A DNA stretch of 64,000 nt, from contig WPIO01000052.1 in the NCBI GenBank assembly GCA_009760855.2, positions 597,501 through 661,500 on the forward strand, read 5' to 3'. Each line of letters begins with the position of its first letter. Within the stretch, counting starts at the first letter, position 1. Position numbers and translations under genes: made by a program. Positions 1 to 10,369 of this stretch are shown one piece after another. The stretch comes from Cristatella mucedo. Its lineage: Eukaryota; Bryozoa; Phylactolaemata; Cristatellidae. A model generated the notes under the pieces. That model was not told the origin of the DNA, searched no databases, and worked only from the letters and a program-made list of their open reading frames with translations.

Positions 1-399
1 CCAGAATACTGGAGAAGCCACAGACCTACAGCGCCCTGCAACAGTCGTGGTGCTCAGCAAAATGAAATAGGCTCCAACGAGACACTCCAAGCTTAGAGAC
101 TGCAATGGGATGGAGATACGTGATACCCTAATTCCGACAGGGTAAGTCAGTCCTCGGCAAGGAGCAGCATGGTGTGCAACTGTCAACAATAGCTGCTGCC
201 GGTCCTACTTACCGTCGACCGGAGGCCTGAGGCCAAGTCGCAAAGACAAGCAGCCAACATTTTGCCAATGGGACTGGACCGTTACTTTGCCGGGACCGGT
301 GGCGCTTAACCTTTCCCGGGCCAGCGGCAAGCATGCAGCAGCAATCGTAGGACAACGATGTAAACCAGCTTTAGCCGAAAAAAGAAACTCACGGGTACA
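1..399. other. unique sequence, nothing recognised
   Basis: No repeat, convincing exon or RNA gene was seen here. It leads into the CpG-rich block that follows. Confidence 0.5.
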
Positions 400-1000
400 C
401 TAGTATGCTGTGCTGCAGAGCAGTCTGTCGTGTGCGAGCGCAAGCTCGCTCGCAAATCGGCAAGGCAATCAGCTTCGAGCATCGGCGGACTCGGACGGCG
501 AGCTTCTCTGTCTCGGACAGGATGCGTGCGCGATCTGGCGGGCGCGAGCGCTCACCCGCGAGGGTTCGGCAGCGGTCGAGTTGCCCTGTTGCTGCGCCAG
601 GCTGCTGCTGTCCACGATGGCGACGACGAGCAGGGCCACCGCGAGGCCGACGACAAGCAGGGAGCTGAACGCGAGCAGCCGCGCCAGCTGCTTGGCCTGT
701 GCCTCCTTCGGCCAGCAGCTGCTGCCCTCGCCGCCGCCGCACGGGCACCATCGCGGTGCGAGGCGAGCTGCAAGAGAAGAAGAGCCGGAATGGAAAGAGT
801 GCCCCTTCGAGCGAGCCCGGCCGCGACAGAGTCGGGCGCGAAGCTGCTTCAAGAGCCAACTGGGAAGCCAACGGGTGGCAGGCCGGTGACAAGCGACAGG
901 CCTTCACGTCTGGCGGCCACGACTCGGCTCTTGGCAGCCGACTAGCATGCACATGCACTGTACCGGATAGGGCGCCGGCAGCCATGCTCCACTCAAGCTG
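400..1000. promoter_or_regulatory. CpG-rich block
   Basis: The stretch is visibly richer in C, G and CpG than its flanks and is open in most frames for that reason alone. CpG-rich blocks in animal genomes often mark gene starts or coding exons. It contains one candidate exon on the minus strand (556-767). No core promoter motif was identified, so the regulatory reading is inference. Confidence 0.35.
556..767 (-). CDS. candidate internal exon with a transmembrane segment
   Basis: On the minus strand a pyrimidine tract ending CTTCTTCTCTTGCAG abuts the exon at 767, and the exon ends at 556 with CGG followed by the donor GTGAGC. The 212 bases read 2 nt plus 70 codons (phase 1 in, phase 0 out). 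The product begins RLAPRWCPCGGGEG and has a basic/polar stretch (PKEAQAKQLAR). A hydrophobic helix of about 20 residues follows, containing LLVVGLAVALLVVAIV, and then a polar tail with an N-glycosylation sequon (NST). Codon third positions are strongly G/C. The layout fits a single-pass membrane protein, for example the anchor of a type II ectoenzyme, but no family is recognised. There is no ATG in this frame between the upstream stop and the helix, which agrees with an internal exon. Neighbouring exons were not located. GC richness makes open frames common here, so the paired splice sites and the helix are the main support. Confidence 0.5.
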
Positions 1001-1100
1001 CAGAGCAGGGAACAGGCGACCGGCAGCTAGGCTGTCGAGTTTAGGAACAGCAGGCCGGTAGCCTAACGATAGCCATAATATAAGCTGCCGCGTGCCGCCA

Positions 1101-1115
1101 CCCCCCCCCCCCCCC
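1101..1115. repeat. poly-C run
   Basis: An uninterrupted run of 15 C. Similar runs occur near 11785, 16745 and 33221 and are hotspots for sequencing length error. Confidence 0.9.
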
Positions 1116-1698
1116 GTAGGAGCTGAGATCATCGTGAGTGGCCAAAATCGCACCGAGATCATCGTTTAGCTGAGGTTAGCCGGAACATAGATTGGTCAGC
1201 TCCAAATAAACCGACTTTATTTGTCTCGGTGTCAATGGGAGGGGATCAAAGGGACAAATCAGCAACCAATCAGCTACGAGTGACACATTAAGTAAGAGCT
1301 TTACCCTCTTTGCCAGACCGGCTGCCCGGCACACGTCCGCAAGGAAAGGGGCTCGTGAGGCCCCGAAGGCAGCTGGCACGGCAGCTCACGATGGCATCTC
1401 AAACTGGCCATCATCGATAACTTGCCAACAAACGTGGTGAACGCGATGCGATGAGAACGTGGTGTGCCTTAGCAGGAGGCCGAAGCGCATGCCTACAACC
1501 ACCATTCAGCTGCTTTGGAGGGCTGTTCTGGTTTTCACACTGGAGAGTGTTCTGATTGGGAGACAGCAGCGGTCTTCTCACACGATGCAGAGAATGTGAG
1601 AAGCATGGCTGATTTGTCGGAGAGCAGGACATCGTGCAATACAAAAGTGGACCCTTCACATATCGACCCACGACTCAGGCACACTTACTAATGGCAGC

Positions 1699-2015
1699 CT
1701 ATGCACCAGGGGCTACATCAAACTTAAGCCGTGCTGGACAGGGAAGTTTGGTCACTCGAATGCACATGAGGTTAACCAGACAGCTCTCCACTCTGCTCCA
1801 CCACACGAGGGGGCTGGAGAGCTGGGGGGGATGGACAGGTGGCTTTGGAATGGCACAGCCAGGGATCAAACGGCTAGGAGAGGAGGCTACTGACCACTTG
1901 AATGAATGGACACTCAACAGGCATTCCACTGCCACAACCAAGCTTGATAGCTTGACCATTGACCACCAGAGCTGACCCCTGGCCTCAGGGTATCTAATCC
2001 CTTCAAAAGTCGGAT
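1699..2015 (-). CDS. candidate terminal exon
   Basis: On the minus strand the exon starts after a long pyrimidine tract ending TGTCTCACTCAG. It stays open for 104 codons to a TAG at 1699. The product begins PTFEGIRYPEARGQLWW and ends PARLKFDVAPGA. A minus-strand AATAAA lies at 1214-1219, about 480 bases past the stop, as expected for a 3' UTR. No family is recognised. The acceptor tract is built from a (CTGT)n microsatellite, so it could be fortuitous. A single open frame of this length in non-repetitive DNA is suggestive, not decisive. Confidence 0.35.
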
Positions 2016-2017
2016 CT

Positions 2018-2074
2018 GAGTGAGACAGTGAGACAGAGAGACACAGAGACAGACAGACAGACAGACAGAGGGAC
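2018..2074. repeat. (AGAC)n/(GA)n-rich microsatellite
   Basis: Imperfect GAGACA and AGAC repeats. Read on the minus strand it supplies the pyrimidine tract of the candidate acceptor at 2015. Confidence 0.8.
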
Positions 2075-2713
2075 GGACAGATCACAACGCATCATGCTCA
2101 CATGCAGGCAGCGGGCCGAGCAGGCTGCTGGCCACATAGTGCCAATGCAGCTCCAGTAACAGGAATCTGGCTCAGCTCAAATGCCATCATCACTCATTGT
2201 GAGGCCTGCTCAAGGTGGCAGGCATCATCAGAGGTAGATTAGCAGGCCTCAGGCAGTCACTACTAATCCAGTTGCTACCGATGCATCACAAACTTGGAGT
2301 CTGCATGTCATGCTTAGTTCAGCCATGTGATGCCAGCATTGCATTGCATGCCACGTATACGGTAGTGCACGTTGACACAGAAGGCAGCAAGGAGAAAGGG
2401 AGGCGTATTGTTAGAAGAAACAGTTGCACATCCCTTCTACAGAATCTTCGTGAAGCTTTGAAGCCAATGAGTGCACCCTAACCATTTAAAGATGTTGTAC
2501 ACTAGTTAGCACGTACACCAAGTCGGTCGAGCTGAATGTAGCAGTCGGTGCACCAGCTGGCTAGAAGCTAAGCAGGCGAGAGGGGGGTAAGGGAGTGCCA
2601 GCTCGATCGTTCTCAAAAATTAGCACAGACCATGATAATCTACCAATGTCCACAAATCGCATTGGACCTGAGCAGCTAGCTGAGCCCTGCTCGCGAAACG
2701 AGCATCGAAACCA
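2075..2713. other. unique sequence, no supported gene
   Basis: There is an open stretch on the plus strand at about 2215-2481 (88 codons, GTG-initiated, no ATG near its start) but nothing links it to a known family. No repeat was recognised. Confidence 0.4.
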
Positions 2714-3187
2714 GTGCAGGTAATAGCCATCATTGTAAATGAAGCAAAGGCCACTACATATATGGTATTTCACCTATCAACGGCAGGTATGCGGGAGTTC
2801 CTGTTAATTGCACTGCATTGTGCTTGCCAATTAGAGAGCATCACTAGCCATACTCATTGTATCTCTGGGCAGATTGAACATGCTCCCTATTCACAATTCA
2901 TAGGCAAACGACTGGAATATCGTCACGTTTGCAGTCATGCAGTCATTTCCTTGACCCTCTTGTGTGACATGCGGAAGCCTCACATTAATGTATGCAGGCA
3001 TGAACTTACCAAGCAAGGTTGCCCTCAAACAGAAGCCTGCCTGAAGCCCCAGGCAGTTGTCCACGAGTTTCACCCGGCCGACGACTGCCCTTTAAGTTTA
3101 TTGCTGAAGCTTGCTCTTCAGGACGAAGCTCTTACTCAGATTGGGAATAGCCGATGGTTAGGTAGGAATAGGCACCAGTTCTGGTAG
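2714..3187 (+). CDS. long open stretch, possible exon, unknown product
   Basis: 157 codons stay open in ordinary base composition, longer than expected by chance in non-GC-rich DNA. The first in-frame ATG lies near 2762. Two donor-like sites (GCAG followed by GTAATA, and GGCAG followed by GTATGC) fall inside it, so if it is transcribed only part may be exon. The product is Cys- and His-rich without a recognised spacing motif. Function unknown. Confidence 0.2.
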   Translation: MQVIAIIVNEAKATTYMVFHLSTAGMREFLLIALHCACQLESITSHTHCISGQIEHAPYSQFIGKRLEYRHVCSHAVISLTLLCDMRKPHINVCRHELTKQGCPQTEACLKPQAVVHEFHPADDCPLSLLLKLALQDEALTQIGNSRWLGRNRHQFW

Positions 3188-3396
3188 TAGCAGCCCAGCA
3201 AGGTGCCTGGTTGACCAGTTCATTACAGTTAATACCACGTGCTTCATGCAGAAGAAAGCTCTCAGTTCTGAGTTTGCGCAATAACTCAGTTTGGCAAAAC
3301 CACCGCGAAATCAGACCAACTCGGATGAAGACTGCTACCATCCTATCACGAGTGCAGGGAAGAGAGAGGAGGCAGGAGCTCTGCCGTCTTGGCAAC

Positions 3397-3611
3397 CTAA
3401 ACCAGTCCTCTCCCAAAAGGGGGTGTCAGATGGGCGGAACGCCAGACACGCCTCTTCACTGCCTCGATGAGAGCAGAGGGGCTGCCCTCTTCATTATTAG
3501 CACCATCCTGGCTGCGGTGGCTTCGGTCCCAACCATCATCAGCAGCAGCAGCAGCATCATCATCATTTACCATCATTGTGTCATTGCTGGTGTATGCTGT
3601 CAGTGCTATTG
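3397..3611 (-). CDS. candidate exon, acidic low-complexity then basic C-terminus
   Basis: A minus-strand acceptor (TTGGGTCTTTCAG) precedes 2 nt plus 71 codons ending at TAG (3397-3399). The reading gives an Asp/Ala run (NDDDAAAAADDGWD), an acidic stretch (NNEEGSPS) and a basic end (EAVKRRVWRSAHLTPPFGRG). The Asp/Ala run comes from GAT and GCT triplet repeats. A donor-like GTAAAT occurs early in the exon, so the 3' boundary is uncertain. No family is recognised. It lies upstream, on the same strand, of the candidate exon at 1699-2015, and the two could belong to one gene. Confidence 0.33.
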
Positions 3612-4250
<639 letters not shown>

Positions 4251-4497
4251 TTGTTATGCCAAGTCCAACAGTCCCTCGCGGGATGGGGGTGGGAGGTAAT
4301 AGGGGGTTAGACTTCAAGAACGGACCATTCTCATGTAACATTATCATGCAGCTCATAGGAAAGTACCGGAATATCACTGTCACGTGTTCAGAAAGTTTGC
4401 TTCACCTGTCTTGATGCTCTCTTCTTTCCCCGTCTTCCTTTTGGCAAGAGGTCTGATTGCCACTGAACTACATACTGTTTAAAAATAAAAGATAATT

Positions 4498-4578
4498 AAT
4501 TGTATATCACCCTAATAGTATTTAATCTCTATTCAGGCAATTCACATATGCTGTGGGGCTCAATCCCCCGTGCACGGT
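4498..4578 (-). mobile_element. SINE-A fragment
   Basis: The minus strand shows the 3' part of SINE-A, from just past the B box to the hairpin and tail, with several substitutions. The head is missing. Confidence 0.65.
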
Positions 4579-5654
4579 GGTCTGTTCTTAGCTATCCCAG
4601 CTTTTCCCCTCAAGACTAGCTCTCCGGCATACTTCAGCCTTTCTCATTTAGCATATCTTTCCTCGATAGTGAAGGTCTGCTCTTAAAATCATTTATAATG
4701 GAAGCTATGCACTACTCAATACAAAGTTAGATCCAAGGGATCTTACATAGATACAATCTAATTCTGCTAATTTAGTGACATTTATAAGATCGATAGCTTG
4801 ATAGTCTATGTCAGCAGCATAGAAAATGATGAGTTAACACGATGTAAGGAATTCACACCCAGTATGGGTTGCTATAGGCACTTGGGGACTTTTTCTCAAC
4901 TCTAATCATTTGGATACACACAGGTATAGCTGACATAGACGAGCACCCACTTACAGTTCTTTTACACTGTGTCACATAGCCATGTCCAATTCTACAGAGT
5001 TCTATGCTGCATCGTCGTCTTGGACTTACTGCTCCCCTTACCTACCTGCAAAGACTCCAGTACAATCCATCTTCTGCTCGGGTGCTCGAGATGCTTACTA
5101 CTTTGTTAACATATATTGGTTTAGTATATCATAAAAAAGTATTTATAGTCATCTATACAACTTTTTTTGGAGTTTGGAGCATTCAGATCATGATTTACGT
5201 ACTCCAACCTACTTATTACCAACTTTTCATAATGCCCTTGGATGACATTAGTCAAATTCCTTTGATGATCTAGCTGCTGGTAGTTGTAGACATAGTCTAC
5301 CTGCGTTTGCAAGATCTAACTTTCTTATAATCGTGTAAATGTAGCTGAAGCTGCCAACGCTCCATTTACATGCCTAAATTTTTTTGACCATCCCTCCAAC
5401 TAGCAAGATCATCAAAAGAATTTGGCCACTCCCATTCAAAGGCATTATGAATATGAATACAATTATACGTTGGGAGAGTTTGTTCCACAAAAGCTTGACT
5501 GTCAAAAGGTAGCTTCATGGGCACCATGGTACTTAAGCATGTTGCAGAATTATTAATTACTTCTGACATGGCTAGAGTATGAGGAGAAACTCTGACAGAA
5601 GCAGCTGCTTTTGGCAAGGGTCCGCTGGTTGGCGAGTCATTGTGCTGAGCATTA
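4579..5654. other. AT-leaning unique sequence
   Basis: No repeat or supported exon. Open stretches at 5004-5273 (plus) and 5366-5617 (minus) are not backed by splice signals or family resemblance. Confidence 0.4.
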
Positions 5655-5815
5655 GCTACTATAACCTTATAATAAGGTGCTTGGTCTTACCGACCGAGGT
5701 CGTGGGTTTGAATTCTGAAGTGGGTGATCCATTATAGCCAACTGCAAGCGGTGGGAATAGTCGTTAAGGTTCTTCTGCTGTTATACAAATTATGCTGCCG
5801 AATCAGCTATTTTTG
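5655..5815 (+). mobile_element. diverged SINE-B copy
   Basis: It contains the SINE-B order: CGACCGAGGTCGTGGGTTTG around the B box, then ACTGCAAGCGGTGGGAATAG, then a decayed TTCTTCTGCTGTTATACAAA and AATCAGCTATTTT end. Substitutions are numerous and the 5' end is unclear. Confidence 0.7.
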
Positions 5816-6742
5816 CCATTAATATTATGAGTCTGTTTGAGTCACATGCTGTACCATACTATAGTGTTTAACTCACTATTTTTTCAGTGCTTTCAGCTTG
5901 AGTAGTCAGTCAACTTTGACGTTTGGGGATACACAAATAATTCTTTGCAATTTTGCTTGAGCTGCATTATTTATAGTGCTGCTCGCAGCATACTTGGGCT
6001 CATTCCTATCCGTTTGGCATGCAACAGGCGGTTTGTCTGCATATACTGAACAGGCAGTGCATCTACCTGAAAACCAATGAGTATCAGCTGGATACAACAA
6101 TAAGCATGCACGCACAGATAAACACCAAACTGTGGCCCACACTCGTGTGCACGCTTACACATGTACATGCTGTGAGTGAGTAGGCAGGTCCATGCTCACG
6201 TGCAGGTGTTCTATGTGCATGCCTACGATTTGCACGCATCACATCAAACACATTCCAGTCCATTGCACAAGAGCCACCCTTATAGCAAAGGGGTTGACGG
6301 CAAGCCAAATATAATTTCCAAATGACCCACACAGATGCCCACAAACGGCAGCTGGGCTAGCAGCAATGTGGCTGGCGGGGACCAACAGCCTCAGGCAGGC
6401 ATCATCTATAGAGCAGCCTCGCTTTACATCTTCCACCAATCATCACACATACGCTTGCGCTTGCCCACGCGCGCACAGGCACACACAGCTCACGAGCGGA
6501 GCAAGCGATATAGCACTCAGCCTTTTTGTTTTCACACCTTTACGTAGATGAGATCAGAAATGGGGAAAGGCCACTGCCTTCTGAGTAAAACGTCGGAATG
6601 GAATATCAGCCAGAATATAACTGCGCTAGAGATTTAATTTGTTTGTGGTTCTTGAATTAAAACTTACAGTTCCAGCATATGCCAAATCTATTAATTAGCT
6701 GTAGTCTGGGCTTCAAGCCAATACGTTGCATACCATGGTTGG
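5816..6742. other. unique sequence
   Basis: No gene, RNA or repeat recognised. Several overlapping short open stretches on both strands at 5900-6550 have no support. Confidence 0.4.
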
Positions 6743-8040
6743 AGGTATAATAATAATAATAATAATAATAATACATGTGCATAGCACCCTCGGAGAACCT
6801 AATCTCCTTCTAGGCACTTTACACATGCTGCAGAGAAAGCATAACTATATGGTTCGTAGTTACATGCACGATGTCAACATGTATAATATTATTAGAGGTA
6901 GCATACATGATGTCAACATTCATAATATGGTTAGTTTAACATGCACAGCATCAGCAAGCATAAGCACTCAATGGACCAATCACAAGGACCCCCTATATGC
7001 TGTGAGAAAACTGGCGGTAGCTTCTTTTTGAATGTCAAGTCAGGGGAGATTAGTCGGGAGTGAGCTACAGGCTTTGGGAGCATATGAAATCAAGGCACGG
7101 TCTCCAAAGGATCAGAGGCTGGTTTGGGGCATAGCTAAACGATTTGAGTCAGGCGAGAGGGTGGTACGATGCCTGGCCTGGTTGGGGAGTAGCTCTGATA
7201 AGTTGGCTGGAGGCAGAGAATGACGAGATCGAAATTCGGTGACTAAACCTTGAAGTCAATACTGCTTGATCGAGAGCTAGTGCAAGCAATGCGTTACAGA
7301 AGTCGAGATGGGATGGCACAAATGCATGGACCAACTTGGATGTAGTACCCTTGTCTAAGCAGGCCCGAATTTTCGTAATATTACATAGCTAAAATTGGAC
7401 CGTGAAGCTGATGTGATCGTCTGGTAAAAGTCACTTGGGAACAGGACACCAAGATTTCGTGCAGATACTACAGGTGGTACGCTGGCAGAGCCCATTTTGA
7501 GTGTTAATCTATCAAATTTCTGAGTAACACTAGGCCAGACCATAACTAGTAATTTGGTTTTATCACACTAAATTTTAGACATTCTGCTGCTATCCAAGTG
7601 TGAATGCCATCAATACATGCAGCGAGGGGGTGGATAGAGTTTGCCGTGCTGAGAGGCAAGCAGGGATTAAAGCTTTGGTACAGCTGTGTATCTTCTGAAT
7701 AGAAGAGGTCGCCTAGATTGTGCTCGGCGATTACATCGGCAAGAGGGAGAATGTAAATTGTGGAAAGAAGTGGACCAAGCACTAAGTCTTAGGGTCCCTC
7801 CTACTTTACTGGCTCCTCGGATGTGTATTGCCCATTGATATCAATGCTCTGGAATCTCCCACTGAGAAAGGACCTGAGCCATGGCAGTGCAGTGCCAGTG
7901 ATGCCCAGGCAAGATGAAAGGTGCAAGAATGACAGGATGATCAGTTGCATCAAATGCTGCCGAAAGATCAAGCAGCATCAGCAACATTCGTGCCACTCTG
8001 TGGCTATGAAATTATATTAAGGTATGGAAAGCTCTTTATT
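6743..8040 (-). mobile_element. LINE-A fragment with RT domain
   Basis: The minus strand shows, in order, RT motif A (LLMLLDLSAAFDATDH, about 7985-7940), LGPLL with the catalytic region decayed to FYSEDTQLY (about 7780-7700), PLAACIDGIHTW, ARNLGVLF, and VHAFVPSHLDFCNALL (about 7330-7290). These are the conserved blocks of L2/CR1-type RTs, in shifted frames with stops. The 3' end at 6743-6830 has the GCGCC-type hairpin and a TTA-type tail (ATAATA repeats at 6749-6772 on the plus strand). 5'-truncated and inactive. Confidence 0.9.
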
Positions 8041-8980
8041 GCAGCACATTTATCTACCGTCGGCATACATACCTCTTGAGTATCCGAACAGCACCTTCAC
8101 CGGCATTTGTCATGCATCGGCATGGACCAGGGTTCCCACATTGTAGGACATTGCCACATTGGAAGGATTTTGAGACAAACTGACTGCCGGGCGAAGAGAC
8201 CTGGGGGAGGCAAGCATGCAGGCACAGTGCATTTAACTGTCCCCCACCATCGGGCTAGGGAACAGGCATGCTGGGGGGGGGAGTAGCTGACCTACTATAC
8301 CCTAACTATTTAAGGAAGCAAAGCTTCAGCAAGGGGAGTGTCAAGAGACCCCATGTCAGCCGGAGCCCGAGTGTCAGCAGGGCCACAGTCGGGGGGGCGG
8401 ATTCGGGAGTGGGCATGGTGCCACAGAAGCCAGACAGCGAGTAGACTAGCCAGCGACCTGCCGGGTTCGAGCCCTACCACGCAGGGAGCCGGGCAGGCAC
8501 TCACACCAGCTATCAATGAGTGAGGGGGCAGGAGTAACAAAGTCGACTTGGAAAGGAGAGGGCTCAAAATCCAGAAGTCAGACGTCGGACGCGTTCGTAC
8601 ATGAGTAGGCGTTTGATTTTGCTGCCCTGGGTGGGGGCGGAAGGAGGAGTGCTTTCTCGGGGTCGGGAGCAGGTCCTCGGTTGGAGCAGCATTCGGGGGT
8701 CCAGCTCGGGATTTCTGCAGAGCCACTGGGAGCCTGAACTGGAGCTGCTGGTCGGAACCCCTGGCACCAAGCCCTTGGTCTGTGTGCACAGGCAGGTAAC
8801 ACCTGGCACAGATGGAGGCACCTCAAGTACAGAACCGGCGGCTCCCCTGTAGCAGCGCCCTACGTCTAGAGCAAGGTCCGTGTCCGTGTGTCGTGGTGAA
8901 GGCTGGTGGCAGGAAGTGTGGGATAAGACTGAACTAAGTGCATAGCGACATTGTGCGCTTGCGAGTACTGTTCAAGTCAA
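8041..8980. other. unique, GC-leaning sequence with one B-box-like site
   Basis: No gene supported. Near 8460 CCGGGTTCGAGCCCTACC resembles a tRNA T-arm, but no matching A box or cloverleaf could be built, so it is at most a relic of a tRNA-derived SINE. Open stretches around 8310-8850 occur on both strands and look compositional. Confidence 0.4.
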
Positions 8981-9092
8981 ATGATGATGATTATTATTAT
9001 TATTATAACAACAATAATAATGCACTTGATAAAGCGCCCTCAGAGCACTCAATCTCTCTCTCTCTCTCTCTAGGCACTTTACATTTGCTGTT
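8981..9092 (-). mobile_element. LINE-A 3' end with expanded CT loop
   Basis: The TTA-type tail, GCACTTGATAAAGCGCCC hairpin arm and CACTTTACATTTGCTG segment match the other LINE-A ends. The short CTCTCT of the hairpin loop has expanded to about eleven CT units (about 9051-9072). Confidence 0.85.
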
Positions 9093-9400
9093 CCCTGCTT
9101 GCTCTTGGAATCTCGGTCCGGCTTATGCCAACGAGCCACCACCCCCCCCCCTAGTAAGTAGGATAGCGCCAGAAAAGCTGCAGGCGAGGCTACCTGCTCA
9201 TTGAGCGCCGAGGTCACCGAGCCGGCTATCGGCTAGGCCGCTTGGCTAGCAGCCAGCGAGATACTCTTCTGCTGAGAGTTCGGCGTTAAAACATGCACTC
9301 TCTGTGCAGCATTGGCTCGGCAGGGGCCGGGGGTGGGGCACAGCAATGTTTGCGCCTCCGCTGTTCAGGGAACCGGTGGCACACATTGGGCTAGGAACAA

Positions 9401-9555
9401 ATGTGGTTGCCTGCCAAAAATCAGATCGTGTGACTCCTGGGTCCGTTTTTGCGGCTTGATATTCATGCAGACGCTTCGGCATCAATAAACAGCTAGCAGG
9501 GGAGTAGCTCTTTCGGTTCGAACAGACCGAGTTCAAGGGCCCAATTAGCATGCCT
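9401..9555 (-). repeat. left arm of a 155-bp inverted repeat
   Basis: Its reverse complement matches 10215-10369 over the full 155 bp with about seven mismatches by eye. Both arms contain TCGGTCTGTTCGAACCGAAA, itself a partial palindrome. The arms could be long terminal inverted repeats of a foldback or MITE-like DNA element, or two opposite copies of a short interspersed repeat. Confidence 0.85.
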
Positions 9556-10214
9556 GACTCCTAAGAGTGACTTGGTTGCTAGAGCTGCCCAAAGTGCCAG
9601 AAACGGCTTGTTGGTGAGCCAGCCGTGCGCATACAATTGGTGACCTCCTGAAGGATCAATCTTCTGTGTGAGTCGTTCCTCTTTCGTTCTAGGCCTGGTC
9701 TATGATTGATCTCATAGACAGCTACCGATTCTTACCTATTGAGAAGGAGCACCTATTTACATATTATTCGTATGAGATTAAATAACGAAGCCAAAAGCAT
9801 AAGGTATTCTAATATGATTGTAGGATGACAATCCGTGAAGCCACCACAAGGACAGAAGCTCAAAACGCCCGGTGGCATCTTCACGATGGATTCGAGGCTT
9901 TTTGAGATGATCAGTGACATGAGCGAGCGGGAGGCTAAAGAGTGCACCAAAAATCCACATCAAGTAAGTCAAGCTACAGTAAATGCTCTCGGCCATTCAT
10001 CACCTGCTGAAACCACTTAATACGCCGGAAGCACTCTCTCAGCACAGCAGCCGGCTACTGAGCAGCTGGCAGCTTTGAATTTGATGTATAGGCAATTGAA
10101 GGGCAGGCGAGCAGACTCTGCCGGTCGAATCAAATTAGGTATATCAAGCCGCACACGTGGCCCAGTGCATGCAGGTAATTCGAAAGAGCTGAGTGAGCAG
10201 TGCACTAGTAGTGA
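9556..10214. other. 659-bp interior between inverted arms
   Basis: No transposase-like reading frame or known motif was seen. If the arms are terminal repeats this is a non-autonomous element body. Confidence 0.5.
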
Positions 10215-10369
10215 AGGCATGCTAATTGGGCCCTCGAACTCGGTCTGTTCGAACCGAAAGAGCTACTCCCCTGCTAGCTGTTTATCGATGCCGAAGCGTC
10301 TGCATGAATATCAAGCCTCAAAAGCAGACCCAGGAGTCACACGATCTGATTTTCGGCAGGCATCCACAT
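10215..10369 (+). repeat. right arm of a 155-bp inverted repeat
   Basis: Partner of 9401-9555. It begins AGGCATGCTAATTGGG and ends GGCAGGCATCCACAT. Similarity stops at matching points on both outer and inner sides, giving arms of equal length. Confidence 0.85.

Noticed and set aside
8455-8500. tRNA-like T-arm CCGGGTTCGAGCCCTACC
   Set aside because: No partner A box, anticodon stem or acceptor stem could be found within tRNA distance.
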